DNA from: Rapana venosa
Taxonomy: Eukaryota; Mollusca; Gastropoda; Neogastropoda; Muricidae
Assembly (NCBI GenBank): GCA_028751875.1
Contig: CM054134.1
Location: 68,039,839-68,103,838 of the forward strand
Length of the DNA: 64,000 nucleotides
Direction: 5' to 3'
Made by a program: the position numbers and the translations under genes. Shown here piece after piece: positions 40,901 to 51,000 of this stretch; within the stretch, counting starts at the first letter, position 1, and each line of letters begins with the position of its first letter. The notes under the pieces are model-generated. The model was not told the origin of the DNA. It searched no databases and was given only the letters and a program-made list of their open reading frames with translations.

Positions 40901-41644
40901 CCAGTCCCTGTGTGTATGCAGTTTTGTAAATTTTGTCATCCATTCCCACCGGCGCACAATGGCCCTCTCTTCTGAAAGGCGGATCAGGTTTTAACATGTG
41001 TGCAAGATGTTCTGTGTGCGTTCGCACATGGGACCTTGGTTTAAAATCTCATCTGAAGGACTTTTGGGGGACTTTTATGTGATGAAGGCAGCTGTATGCT
41101 GCATGTCCTCCAAATCTCCATAGAGCTTCTTGGCCAGATCTCCACTTAATGGGACAGGCTGACCACCAGTTGCATGGGGTGGGCCCTTTTTGAGGCACAG
41201 GGTCCGACACTCTACTTGCTTGGCAGGAATTCACAAGTAGAGCACCATCACTTTAAATTTTATCATGGGTTTCTATTCATCTGATGTAAATGCTTTGTGC
41301 TGCTGTTATGCACCAGGATGATGGGAATTGAACCAAAGTTATCTAAGGACATTTTGTTGTACTGACTACTGTGCTTTGGGAACTGTACATCTATCTATCA
41401 TTTGCTGGAATTTTAATAACCAAAACATGGTTATTGAATTACAAGTGTTGTGATATGTTTGTATATCTGTTTTCATGCATCTGTCTGTGCTCTACAACAA
41501 ATATTGTATTGTTTTTCATTCCAGAAAGTCCGTGAGATGGAAATCATTGACAAGAAACGTTCCCAGCAGCTGGAGGAGATGATGAGAAAACAGGCAGCTA
41601 AAGCGCAGAAAAATGAAGGAATTCCACATGCTTCTGTTTCCTGA
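35205..41644 (+). CDS. C22orf23: UPF0193 / EVG1 family protein (C22orf23 orthologue)
   Basis: Seven coding exons: 35205-35298, 35837-35899, 36797-36893, 37631-37716, 39298-39432, 40215-40315, 41525-41644 (TGA). They total 696 bp, 231 residues, against about 217 in human. It starts MAAPGGKNTAQGGFWSAPQV. Family blocks recalled from human EVG1: FWSxPQxQYSKQTHDLLK, MMKESKLTNFQQRQ, RSAREKEKLANIMAYGED, PPEPDRFDEL, ERQKFLAEMEALGQGEKYR, IATEISQ and REMEIIDKKRSQQLEEMM. It is basic, helical and without membrane segments. Molecular function is unknown. It has no enzyme motif that I can see. Expression with cilia genes would be an inference only. Confidence 0.93.
35299..35836. other. C22orf23 intron 1
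   Basis: It carries a (GT)n tract (35770-35828) ending 8 bp before the acceptor, so the polypyrimidine tract is nearly replaced by GT repeats. Confidence 0.7.
35837..35899 (+). CDS. C22orf23: C22orf23 exon 2
   Basis: Acceptor GTTTCAG, donor AAGA|GTAAGT, 63 bp, phase 1 to 1. It encodes EMMKESKLTNFQQRQLDKTL then K. The acceptor follows a (GT)n run directly. Confidence 0.92.
36797..36893 (+). CDS. C22orf23: C22orf23 exon 3
   Basis: Acceptor CTACACAG, 97 bp, phase 1 to 2. It encodes GGQLPTRLAPTSTVKQTQPK then KQPPPSKVLNP. The donor AA|GTCAGC is weak and was chosen because it alone keeps frame with the next exon. CCA|GTAAAG at about 36873 is an alternative. Confidence 0.75.
37040..37440 (-). mobile_element. 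Composite SINE-A (C tail), minus strand
   Basis: The C tail (GGTGAGATTTTTGCATATGC) continues into a CTTCCGAATGGCAGAATGG body and the core (TTTATAGTCTCTTCCAAAAG), with a decayed head near 37400-37440. Confidence 0.65.
37475..37593. repeat. (GT)n microsatellite
   Basis: GT repeats with GATCTGT interruptions, 37 bp before the next exon. Confidence 0.9.
37631..37716 (+). CDS. C22orf23: C22orf23 exon 4
   Basis: Acceptor CTGTTACAG, donor GAA|GTGAGT (strong), 86 bp, phase 2 to 1. It encodes NYSGGIRSRDTMEAQGAFVK then PDYVPPRG. Confidence 0.88.
37757..37986. repeat. (AC)n microsatellite, about 230 bp
   Basis: Nearly pure CA repeats with a GCACGCACGC interruption. It starts 40 bp after an exon. Reading frames over it are artefacts. 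Confidence 0.95.
38100..38220 (+). repeat. Repeat I, direct orientation
   Basis: AATGCTCAGACAGCAAATAT and CTGTCATACAAGCAAAAATG match 16960-17045. Confidence 0.55.
38325..38640 (-). mobile_element. SINE-A, minus strand, nearly complete
   Basis: Tail (TATATCAAGAATAATTG, ACATCCAGTCCCTGTGTG), body (CACAATGGCC, GCGTTCGCACACGGAAC), core (GAGTCTCATCCAAAGGAC) and a head ending CCACTAGGCTATCCCG. Confidence 0.8.
38641..39297. other. C22orf23 intron 4, remainder
   Basis: A GT/GCAT-rich tract (38972-39112) is the only structure. No exon was seen. Confidence 0.55.
39298..39432 (+). CDS. C22orf23: C22orf23 exon 5
   Basis: Acceptor TCTGTCCAG, donor GAGT|GTAAGT, 135 bp, phase 1 to 1. It encodes TRSAREKEKLANIMAYGEDV, EKIPLDRVRKRLETPPPEPD and RFDE, the best conserved block of the family. 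The exon end and donor are copied twice downstream. Confidence 0.93.
39411..39580 (+). repeat. Tandem duplication (x3) across the exon 5 end and donor
   Basis: GATGAGTGTAAG occurs at 39426, 39481 and 39544 (spacing 55 and 63), each followed by TAGATAAATTG-like or related sequence. The third copy also regains AGATAGATTTGATGAG from the exon. Read-through from the first donor hits TAG within 20 bp. Confidence 0.85.
39581..40214. other. C22orf23 intron 5
   Basis: Repeat I lies at 40050-40150 (GGGCCTGACTTGTCAGGCAC). Otherwise AT-rich with no recognised feature. Confidence 0.5.
40215..40315 (+). CDS. C22orf23: C22orf23 exon 6
   Basis: Acceptor GTTTTCAG, donor CAG|GTAATA, 101 bp, phase 1 to 0. It encodes QTEVEERQKFLAEMEALGQG then EKYRQIIATEISQ, a strongly conserved EVG1 segment. 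Confidence 0.95.
40316..41524. other. C22orf23 intron 6 with SINE-A
   Basis: A minus-strand SINE-A lies at 40845-41070 (GGATAATGGCATAAGCAC, CACAATGGCC, AATCTCATCTGAAGGAC). 41075-41250 and the remainder are unrecognised. Confidence 0.6.
40845..41070 (-). mobile_element. SINE-A, minus strand
   Basis: Tail, body and core are present. The head is absent beyond 41070. Confidence 0.75.
41525..41644 (+). CDS. C22orf23: C22orf23 exon 7 (stop)
   Basis: Acceptor CATTCCAG, phase 0, stop TGA at 41642-41644. It encodes KVREMEIIDKKRSQQLEEMM then RKQAAKAQKNEGIPHASVS. The human protein ends with a similar REMEDIDHKRSEEL segment. Confidence 0.95.
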   Translation, partial: KVREMEIIDKKRSQQLEEMMRKQAAKAQKNEGIPHASVS

Positions 41645-42233
41645 AGGAATCAAAACAGAAAATTTGTTTTTTTTATACTTTATTTTATCCACGAAACTGG
41701 ACACTATTATACAGTCACAGTACATTGATATTTACATATTGAATGAAGTAAACATGATTTCGAGTTACACATCCACTATCTTGAGCAGACAATGTTAGCT
41801 GGATGTCTGAAGCATTTTACATTGTGCATATTGAAGGAAACTAAACAAGAGTGTACAAGAACAGAAAAGAAAAATGCAAAATCACTGGAAAGAAAAAGGA
41901 AAAGAGACACTGACAACAATTTTTTCACAGCACAGTATTTTACTGACTGACATTTCATTTTGCAGCCCTGTTTATATTATGGCTGTGGTTTCCTTTTCTT
42001 TTGTGAAACACATGTATGTGCATGCTACTATAATATGTATTATTTTACATTATTCATTATGTGTGGCAGTAAAGAATGCTGTCAGAATCATGCCTTGAAA
42101 GAATGAAAAGGATATTGTGTATGTGTGTGTGTGTGTGTGTGTGTGTACACAAGACTTTGAAAACATCTTCCTGAAAACAAGTGATGACACATTTGTAAAT
42201 GTTTAGGCTTCTTTATGTGATTTTTGCACGGGA

Positions 42234-42304
42234 AATAAATGTGTGACAATAACAGTGTTATCTGTGTGCTCATATGTTTTAATTACTTGATATTGCACAA
42301 TAAA
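42234..42304 (+). terminator. Polyadenylation signals of C22orf23
   Basis: AATAAA occurs at 42234-42239 and 42299-42304, about 600 bp after the stop, followed by T-rich and GT-rich sequence. The 3' UTR also carries a (GT)n tract at 42117-42147. Confidence 0.55.
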
Positions 42305-42599
42305 ATGTTGATTTAAAACAATTTTTGTGCACACAGATACTTGGAACATGCGTAAATATGGTAAAGCAGATTGTTAAATGTTGAGATATCCAGTGGGATC
42401 CAGTGTTTTGTTTTCTGTGTTTAGTTTAACCCATTCTGTGTCAGGCCCAATAACACTATGGAGGGTAGTATTTTTGGGGTCAAATTCTAGCAAGAAAAAT
42501 TATGTTGTAGACGTATGTAAGACCCTTATATTTTTTGGATGATACATAAACACATGATTCATTTAAAGAGATTTTGGTCATGTATCTAACAGTCCAATG

Positions 42600-42960
42600 G
42601 GGGGACAGGATAGCCTAGTGGTTAGAACATTGCGCTCGCAATCTGACGACCTGGGTTTGATTCCCATTCAAGGGGATATTTTTCCCCTGGAGTTAACATC
42701 AGTGCAGACTCCATTCTCCCCAAAAGTCCTTCGGATGAGACTATAAACTGAGGCTCTGTGTGCGAACGCACGCAGACCATCTTGCACACACATTAAATCC
42801 TGTTCCGCTTTTTGTAAGAGTAGGCCATTGTGTGCTGGTGGGAACAGATGACAGAATTTACAAAAACCGCATACACACGGAGACTGGATGTAAAAAGCAC
42901 ATGAGTGCTTATTCCCTTATCCTCGATATAAAAATTAAAAAAATATATATATATAAAAAA
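42600..42960 (+). mobile_element. SINE-A, plus strand, full-length reference copy
   Basis: Head (GGATAGCCTAGTGGTTAGAA, B-box-like GGGTTTGATTCCC), TTTCCCCTGGAGTTAACATC, core (AGTCCTTCGGATGAGACTAT, AAACTGAGG), body (GTAAGAGTAGGCCATTGTG) and tail (GACTGGATGTAAAAAGCACA, ATCCTCGATATAAAAA). Confidence 0.88.
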
Positions 42961-42988
42961 TAAATAAATGGTCACCTTCACCCACCAG

Positions 42989-43173
42989 GTAAATCTCAGC
43001 AGCCAGACATGAAAGAAACGACGTCATCCAGCACCCCATCCATCCCAAAAATGTCTTCAAACAATGCCATTCATAACAAAAAACCCCACAAACTGGCTGA
43101 TATTGTCAGATGGTATGAGGATACACCTAGTAAAGAGAAACACAAAGCACAGCAAGGAAGTGATGTCACATGA
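42989..43173 (+). CDS. Orphan candidate exon, unknown protein
   Basis: After the acceptor-like CACCCACCAG an open frame of 61 codons runs AAATCTCAGCAGCC... to TGA (43171-43173), reading KSQQPDMKETTSSSTPSIPK and KPHKLADIVRWYEDTPSKEK. It is higher in GC than its surroundings and has a protein-like composition. It has no upstream partner that I can place. It could be an alternative last exon of C22orf23 (an internal acceptor at 42999 would be in phase 0 with exon 6), or chance. I do not recognise the protein. Confidence 0.3.
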
Positions 43174-44149
43174 TGATGTGAGGTGTAATCATAGGTAAAG
43201 TTTAATTTTACACCCTAGACAACTTTGACCTATGCAACACACAAGCTGATATATTAAACTTTTATTTTTGGATATTGAGTTTCCTTTGTTGAGAAATATA
43301 GATAAGAAAATGTTGAATACATCCATAACAGACATTTCTATCATGAGGCTCAGTAAGGGTTTAAAAGCAACCTGATTTTATCTTGATGTTGTGGTGAAAT
43401 TGGGTGGGATGCATAGTGCCTTGTCTGCTCCTGTGCTTGCAACTCTTTAGGAGGTTGTTGGCCTCGGCTGATGCACTGATTTCAGAGCAGCTCATGAAAA
43501 AAATCTATATAAAATATACCAGGAAATATTTGTCAGACTTGCTTGAACAAAGGCAAGAGAATGGACTTGGAGGACAGAAAATAAGCAAGAGAGAAAGAGA
43601 GAGAGGGGGTAGGGGGGATATATTGGTAAGGAGAAAGAAACAAAGAGAGAGATGGAAAAGGGAATTTTTAAGCACATAATTTTCAGAAGGTGGGAATGCT
43701 ATTTATACTGAAAGAGCCATTGGCATTCCCTTAGGGAGAATAAAGAAAGTAATACTGGCCAAATTGTCAAATATTTTATCCTATTTTTGAGCTGTCATTA
43801 GCAGTCATTTTATTGTGTTTACTATCAAAGGAAGCATTGTTTCATTGTAAGTATATAGCCAATTTCATTCAGTAATATTATGTCACTTATAATGATAGGA
43901 ATGGTTGATGGAAATATGAATGAGACAAAATCAAAACATTTATATGCTGTACATGTAAGAAGTTTTTGAATTTGATACTTACATGACTTGATTTGACTTT
44001 ACTTTTCTCTTATAATAAAAAAAGCTCATTGCTAAGTCATTAAGATACTGAATTGAATTTCTTTTTTCTTTTTTTTCATAAGCAGTGTGTCCTGGGCAGG
44101 TTAATTGAAGCAGGTATATTCCATCCCTCTTCAAGTAGCGGGGTGCATG
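43174..44149. other. Intergenic
   Basis: A purine-rich GA tract at 43580-43665. Nothing else recognised. Confidence 0.5.
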
Positions 44150-44269
44150 CTGGGTGTATTCTGTCATCCATTTCACTGACCAAAGCTGGCCTTCTCTTCT
44201 ATGACCAGCGTAGGGAGTTTTAACCTGTGCACAAGGTGTTCTGTGTACATTCTCACATGGGATGTCAAT

Positions 44270-45305
44270 TTTTGTTTATTTTGTTTGTTCCTTGGCTAGA
44301 GTTCCAAAGTTCACCAATGGTGAGATTTATGCATATGTGATCCTTTCCCCCCCACCATTTAGGTAGCCACATTCTGACTTAGGAGGTGGTGTCTAAACAT
44401 GACACCTGTGTCTTCTTCTTCTTCTTTGCGTTGCCTGGGTTATGTTGTGAGGCCAGATCTTCTGAGGAATTCGGCAGTTGCCTGCAGGTCATCCACTGTG
44501 CCATACAGTTTCTGCTCCAGAGGCGTGGTCTCAGGCCACACTTCCAGCCTTAGTGTCTGGAGAGTCCTGCAGTCTTGTAGGATGTGGGCTGTATCCTGCT
44601 CTTCTTCTCCACAGGGGCACATAGCAGATGGTGCAATTTTCATTTTTCTGTGGAGGTGTTTATTCAGCCTGTTGTGCCCTGTGCGTAGTCTGAAAATGAC
44701 CAACTGTGCTTGTCGTGAAAGCTGGTGATAAGGGTCTGGTTTGAGTGGTGATCTGAAGAGAGATTTGATGATGGTTTTCATCTCCATGAGGTTGGCAGGA
44801 TTGTTCTCTTGCTCCTCTCTTGCCCCTGTTTTGGCCATCTTGTCTGCTTGTTCATGTCCTTTAATGCCGCAGTGGGAGGGGATCCACTGGAGCTCTATGC
44901 GTAAGGTGTTAAGGTTGTGCAGTGCCTTCTCCAGATCTTTCAGTTGTCCGGCATTATAGGACTGCAGCACAGAGAGTGCGTCGGTCAGGAAGATGACTTG
45001 GGTATTGTTGTCCACTCTGCTGTTGATGATGTTTGCTGCATAGATCAGTGACTGCTGTTGTTGTTTTTCTATTATCTACTCTTCCAAAAGGCACAGTGGA
45101 TTTTTTTATGTGTGTGCAAGATGTTCTGCATGAGTTTGCACATAGGGCCTCAGTTTATAGTCCTACCCAAAGGACTTTGCCATTCAGTTTGATTTTTTTG
45201 TCAAACTGGGAAGAAAGGGCTAGGCTGGGAATTGAATCTAGAACCTCATGGTTTATTTGTTGGCAGGCAAATGTCTTAACCATCCTGCCATTTTCCTTCT
45301 TGCCA
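44270..45305 (-). mobile_element. Composite SINE (G head, shared core, C tail) split by a LINE
   Basis: The C tail (44270-44410) and the body/core (45062-45180, AGTTTATAGTCCTACCCAAA) belong to one SINE whose head (45190-45305) matches SINE-G. A LINE fragment separates them. A further SINE-A head with core remnant follows at 45306-45478 (ending CCACTAGGCTATCCTG). Confidence 0.65.
44411..45061 (-). pseudogene. LINE 3' fragment with RNase H domain
   Basis: The minus frame 45015-44440 (191 codons, open) reads VIFLTDALSVLQSY, LQWIPSHCGIKGHEQADKMA (the SH.G..GNE-like RNase H motif), FRLRTGHNRLNKHLH and CPCGEEEQDTAHILQDC (zinc knuckle). The plus-strand left end is (CTT)n, an (AAG)n tail. Only the carboxy-terminal part of the polyprotein is present, inserted in a SINE. 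Confidence 0.82.
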
Positions 45306-45478
45306 TGGGACTTCAATTTATAGTCTCATTGGAAGGACTTTCAGGAGTGTGGTATCAGCGCCCATGTTAATTATTTGTTACAAATCCACAGAACTGGACA
45401 TTTTAGCAGAGACTTGAACTTGCACTCTAAGTTATCAGATTTCAAAGTTGATGCTCTGACCACTAGGCTATCCTGAGT

Positions 45479-45786
45479 AGAAATTCCATTGTCTCTAGAA
45501 AGGGTCGTAGCATATATATAGAATTCTGTATAAGCAAATTCACATCTGTGGAGTATTTATGTTCAAGACTGCATTTGAGACTTGTTTATCTGATTTTGTT
45601 TTATTTTGTTCATGTGTTCAAATATCAGTTCATTTTCTTTCTATAAACAATAAATGGTCAGACATTACAGGTATGGACATTTTATGATAAAGGAATAGAA
45701 AACAGAAGTCTGTGTCAACATTAAAAAAAAAGGTCCTTGTATGAAAAATAGTAATATGTCACATTTTATTAGTATACACCAATGTG

Positions 45787-45822
<36 letters not shown>

Positions 45823-46529
45823 AAAGTGTTATCAGACTGATCGACAGTATGGTATTCACAAATAACCAATTCTGCAATTTTCAACAGAGGCAAATGCAGA
45901 GCCATCCATTTTGGGGGGGGGGGGGGGGGGGGGGGGGGGTTGTTTTCATGTCTTTTGTTTTCTATATCAAAGTGAAGAGGGGGGGGGGGGGTCTACAGAA
46001 TTTGGCCAAGGACAACTATCTTAATTACCTTTTTATTAATTGCACTAAGTATATGTCACACATTGGAGCTTTGTTTATCATCTCATCCAGAAGACTAGCG
46101 CCCTGACTACCACTCAAAGTCTAATGATTGGGGGAACAAGTTTGGTTCAAACAGGATTGAATCCACGACATCACTTTTTAGATGGGGACATTACTTCTTG
46201 GCCACCTATCCAAGCATCAGACGCCTCTGTTAATTAGTCACTCAGGGGGTTGGTGGATATGTCTCTACACTACCTCTCACTTATGTAGATATCTCTTCAG
46301 CATCAACACACACTTCTTCTTTTTTTTATTATTTTCTTGCACACATGTGTCCACAGCAAATCTGGTGAATGCCATCAATCAAAAGACTATAATAATGTAA
46401 AACATGTCTTCCTAATCTTGCATGGAGAGATCTTTTGTTTCATGATCATATCATTAAGCCATAATCTGGCAGTCATATCCTGTTTTGAGGAGAACATGAT
46501 AAAATACACTGACAAGCATATAGGGAGTG
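45479..46529. other. Intergenic: GT tract, poly-G, SINE-H remnant
   Basis: (GT)n at 45786-45821, a run of 27 G at 45913-45939, a second G run near 45978-45990 and a SINE-H-like fragment (46075-46240, GAAGACTAGCGCCCTGAC). Nothing coding. Confidence 0.55.
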
Positions 46530-46665
46530 CTCTTCATGTGCATTTCGGAAGAGTAGGCCATTGCGTGCCGGTGGGAATAGATGAGAAAATTTACAAAATG
46601 GCGTACCACGGGGGTTCTAGATGTGAAAAGGCACATGAGTGCCAATTCCATTATCCTCAATATAA
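46530..46665 (+). mobile_element. SINE-A body and tail, plus strand
   Basis: GGAAGAGTAGGCCATTGCGT, CAAAATGGCGTACCACGG and TTATCCTCAATATAAAG. Confidence 0.7.
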
Positions 46666-46861
46666 AGAAAAGAATCAATATAATACTTATGTACATGAAC
46701 AACAATAATAATCTGTTATGGATTTCTTCAAGTATATGAGCATAAACTTGTATCCAATATATGATAGAAAACAATTAAGTTGCTATTTTAGATGCCTTTT
46801 ACAAAACCCTTTTTTGTGTGTTCATAATTCATTAATGTTGTTTCATGTTTCAAGTTATAGT

Positions 46862-47110
46862 CACACACAGGCACATGCACGTGTACATGTACTCGCACAC
46901 ACAGTAACACACACAAACACACACACACACGTACACACACACACACACACAGAACATCTTGCGCACACATTACAATCCTGTTCCACTTTTTGTAAGAGTA
47001 GGCCATTGTGTGCCGGTGGGAACATATGACAATTTACAAAACCGCATACACACAGGGACTGGATGTAAAAAAGGACATGAGTGTTTATTCCATTATCCTC
47101 GATATACAAG
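46862..47110 (+). mobile_element. (AC)n tract and SINE-A body/tail, plus strand
   Basis: CA-rich sequence (46862-46950) runs directly into a SINE-A body (GTAAGAGTAGGCCATTGTG) and tail (ATTATCCTCGATATACAAG). Confidence 0.7.
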
Positions 47111-47171
47111 AATAAAATGAATAAATAAATAAAACACACACATATATCATGTATACTACATATACACAAGA

Positions 47172-47560
47172 CCGACACTGTAGTCAAGTGGTTAAGACTT
47201 TTGACTTAAATCATGTGGGTCCAGGAAGTCCTGGATTCAAGTCTTGGTGTTGGCATTTGTGAACTGAGAGGGGGGGGGGGGGGGGGATGTTCACTATTCC
47301 CAGGTCAACTTCAAGTGCAGACCTGCCAGTGCCCTTTGTGGATGTACAAATGCAGAAGATCGAATATGCACGATAAAGATCCAGTAATTCATGTCAGCGT
47401 TCAGTGGGTTACAGAAATACAAGCATAGCTAGCATGCATCCTGTACAATGAGATCAACTGCTCTGAAGTCAAAATGTGTCATCTGAGGCCAGTGTGCAGA
47501 CCTTCTGCTAAGTCAGAAGCACAGAAAACCAGTTGCCACACATCCTGCCCTGTAAGGGAG
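47172..47560 (+). mobile_element. SINE-B with alternative tail
   Basis: Head (AGTCAAGTGGTTAAGAC, then GGATTCAAGTCTTGG), a G run, body (CAGGTCAACTTCAAGTGCAG) and a tail with ATGCATCCTGTACAATGAG and ACATCCTGCCCTGTAAGGGA shared with 54935-55280 but not with the copies at 7296 and 20495. Confidence 0.7.
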
Positions 47561-47859
47561 CACACACACACACACACACACACACAACGTAAATTAAACA
47601 CACTTCTTACTTGATTTCTTTAGAACTTCAATTAATAGGATTAGAGTATTGAAATGGGGGTGGGAGCAAATTAATTTAATGAGCTAAAATCGACAACATT
47701 TGAACATAATGACTGGAGTAGTGAGTCAGGAGTTACTTTTTCAGAAAAGTGCTTTTTTTTCATTTTGGAAATGTAATAGTAAGTATGCATGTTTGATTTT
47801 TAAAATAACAACAGAAAAAAGCCCAAAATTAAGGCTGGAGTGCAGCCTTCCAGCCTCAA

Positions 47860-48037
47860 TCCAGACTGATTATCTCCCATCTTATACTTCTTTACTTTTA
47901 GAAATAGCTTTGGTGGTTATGCAAGATTTCCGTCAACATGGCGGCAAACCCAAACATTGTTTGACAAGTCCAGACGCATTTGGACTGTATGCAACATCTT
48001 TTTATCAACCTTGCCAAAGTTTGCTAGCCCCGTAATC
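47860..48037 (+). promoter_or_regulatory. Probable promoter and 5' UTR of WDR90
   Basis: AACATGGCGGC (47935-47945) is a perfect match to the YY1 consensus, which commonly sits just downstream of housekeeping start sites. Its ATG opens a short upstream frame, MAANPNIV then TGA (47938-47964), 73 bp before the WDR90 ATG. No TATA box was seen. Confidence 0.5.
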
Positions 48038-48047
48038 ATGTCAAATT
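48038..48047 (+). CDS. WDR90: WDR90 coding exon 1 (10 bp)
   Basis: ATG TCA AAT T, then GTGAGT. The single leftover T joins TG of the next exon to give Leu, producing MSNLWQQP. The choice is supported by frame, a strong donor and the match in length to the human start, but not by transcript data. Confidence 0.7.
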
Positions 48048-51000
48048 GTGAGTAAATTTGTTATGCATTGTATGAATTTGGAGGATCAGGGGGATATAGG
48101 TGATACTTTTGTCTGTGGAAGCCTTGTGCATAGCAACGCCAACGCCAGCAACGGCCACTGAAACAGTATGAAACTGAGAGATGCTTTTTGCCTGTGGCAC
48201 TTAACTGTTACGCTATCATCATCGTGGTGATCATATGAAAACAGCTTTTTCGGTGTATTAAAAGTCACACGAACATTTTTTTTTAAATTGAGCTCTATCA
48301 GTCTATGTTACCATTCTCAGATTCTGTCATGAATTAGGAGCAATGCAATTTTACTTTTGTTTTGATTAGTACAATGTCTACAATATGAAAGAGATTGTTA
48401 CTTCATACTTCCAGTTAAGAATATTGATGAAACCTCATACTACCAGTTAAGAATATCGATGAAAAGGAAAAGTTAATCATTGTTGTTAGGAACTCTTACT
48501 CAAACCATTAGATGACATCCCCTTTGTAGTCTGTCTCTGGCTTCTCCAGTAAGATGTCAAACATTGGATTGTAATCATCAGGCTATGAGTACTGAGAGTG
48601 AGAGGTCAGTTTGGAGCCTTATTCAGTGATTAGGTTATGGATGTCATGTTTGAAGATGGATCCAAGGATTTATATTGAATTATGAATACCACAAGCTGCA
48701 TCCAGACTGGAGGGGATTTTTTGCATGCTCCACTCCCCTTCCACTTCTTTAGATGAGATTTATAGTAATAAGTTCAGAGCATGAACACACACACTGGCAT
48801 TTTGGCATGGACATAAACAATCTTTGCAGCCTATCAATAATCTCTGCAGACATTAATTTTAAATCCATTGTTACTCTTAGAAGAAGAACAGACACTGAGA
48901 CAGTTGTGAGCTAGAAGAAGAATTGGATAGCAAGAACACAAACACACTGGTATTGTATTATTAAGATATCGTCCCTGAATTTGCAATGTAGTGAAAAAGC
49001 TTTGTATATTTTATTTGAACTAGCTGTTCACACACATTATCTAGTTTTAATTCAATTTTACAGATGTGTTTTAAATGAAGTTCCTCCCCAAAGTTAGAAA
49101 AAGGCTACTGTGATTGTGGGCAAGTACTACTACTGTATGTATGTCCGACGATGACCTCCAAAACAGCAGAGGAGGCAGCTGCTGTTTTGGAAACTGGGCA
49201 GAAATTTGATTATAGAGGAGATGCCTTGCCCACAGTACATCCCCACTCTCTCGGCCAAGTAGGCATAAGGACAGTCAGCGTTGGAGATGTTCTCCAAAGG
49301 CCAACCAGCCCCCAGGGCTGCACCACATAAGGACTGTGCGAGTCAAGCCTCCTAGTCAGAGAGTCATAGTCGATCACTAAAGACTAAGCCGTAAAGTGGA
49401 ATTCCATGAGTGGGAAAGCCACTGGTCATACAGCCACTCACTTTGCTGTTGCCCCCAGCGTCAATGGTTTAATCAAGAACTGTGATAAAGCCCAGGCGCT
49501 GACAGCACCATTAGCATTAAAAAAATTGCTTTGATTTCATATGGGGTTTAAAGTTTTTACATAAGTGAATTGGTTTTGTTTCAGTGTGGCAGCAACCTTA
49601 TGTCAATGTGTTCAAGCACTTCAATGTTGCTCAGTGGAAAAGGGCTTCCAAAGAGGGAGATGTCACCTCTCTCATGGACAAACAGGTCAAATCAACAGTC
49701 TTCAAAATTACCGGTCACATCCCAGCTGGCAACTACATTCAGCTTCCCCGCACAGGGTCACAGCCACTGGGATTGACAGGGCGTTATATGTACCTGCTGT
49801 TTCGGCCCATTGCAACCAAGTATTTTGTTGTACACATTGATGTGGCAACGCAGGACAGTCTTGTCATTCGTCTGTCCTTCTCCAACCTGTTCAAAGAGTT
49901 CAAGTCCACTTCCACCTGGCTACAGTTCCCTTTCTTTTGTAATGCAGCAAAGGGGTCAGTGGATTTCTATGCTTCTGCTGGGGCAAAAGGTAATCATATT
50001 ATTTTGTAAATGTTTAGATGAAAGTGAAATGATAATCTTTGTGCAAAACATCTGTTGTGTAACTGACTATGCAAGGGCAACATCAGAAAAATACTTTCCA
50101 GCAAAAACTAGGATCATTCCTGCCAGATACTATCAGAGCCATCTGTAAGGTGATCAGTGTAAATTGAGAAGAGAAATGTTATGTTTATTTTGGGAACAAA
50201 TTTTTAAAATTCATCATTTTGACTGATCTGTATATATACAGAGTGATCTTCATGTAAGGGCCTACAAGGCCACGCCTAGTGACAGTTACTTTTGTGCCCT
50301 TGATGGATTTATCAGGTTTGGTACTTTGGCAGCTGCTGCAGGGTAAACTTTCAATACACAAAGAAGCAACTTTATTCAGGTTTAGGACCTCAGGTGTGCT
50401 CAAAATCTCACCAAGAATTTCACATTGAATACAAGTAGGATTAAAAAAAAAAAAAAGAACCCCGCACAGTTTGCGCTTGAAACTGATAAATTTAAAGTAC
50501 AGCTTTTTACCTGTAGACTTTTTTGTCTGGGACTTCCTAAATGCTATTTATTTCAGAGGTTCTAAGCTTGGCATATAAGTGGGGCATCAACAAACTACCT
50601 ACCATTGTAGATGTGATTTTCCAAAAGAAAGAACTAAGCTTTATACTACATAAAAAAAATATATATATTGGGGTTTACCTCTAGGCATCTCTTCATATAA
50701 CTGTAAAGCTCAGCTGAAGCTGATAGGAGATACCATCAGTTTCGTTTCATTTGATTTCTGTGGTTTAATTCTATTCTAATTTTTCTCACTTTCTGTGTTG
50801 TTATTTACTGTACATTCCTCAGCTTTCCACCCAGGGGATCAATCACCCAGAACCTGCACTCTTGTCTTACTCATCCTACCTGGGAATTATTGTGAGACCT
50901 CAAGATGAATGAGAAGTTTGCGTGTAATGACTATTTTTAAGTACCTCACCTTATAGGCAGCCATACTCTGATTTCAGAGGATTTTTGCTCTTTTAAAGGA

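Noticed and set aside
49810..50148. Alternative 112-codon frame over WDR90 exon 2
   Set aside because: It is an out-of-frame shadow of the CFA20-domain exon extended into the intron.
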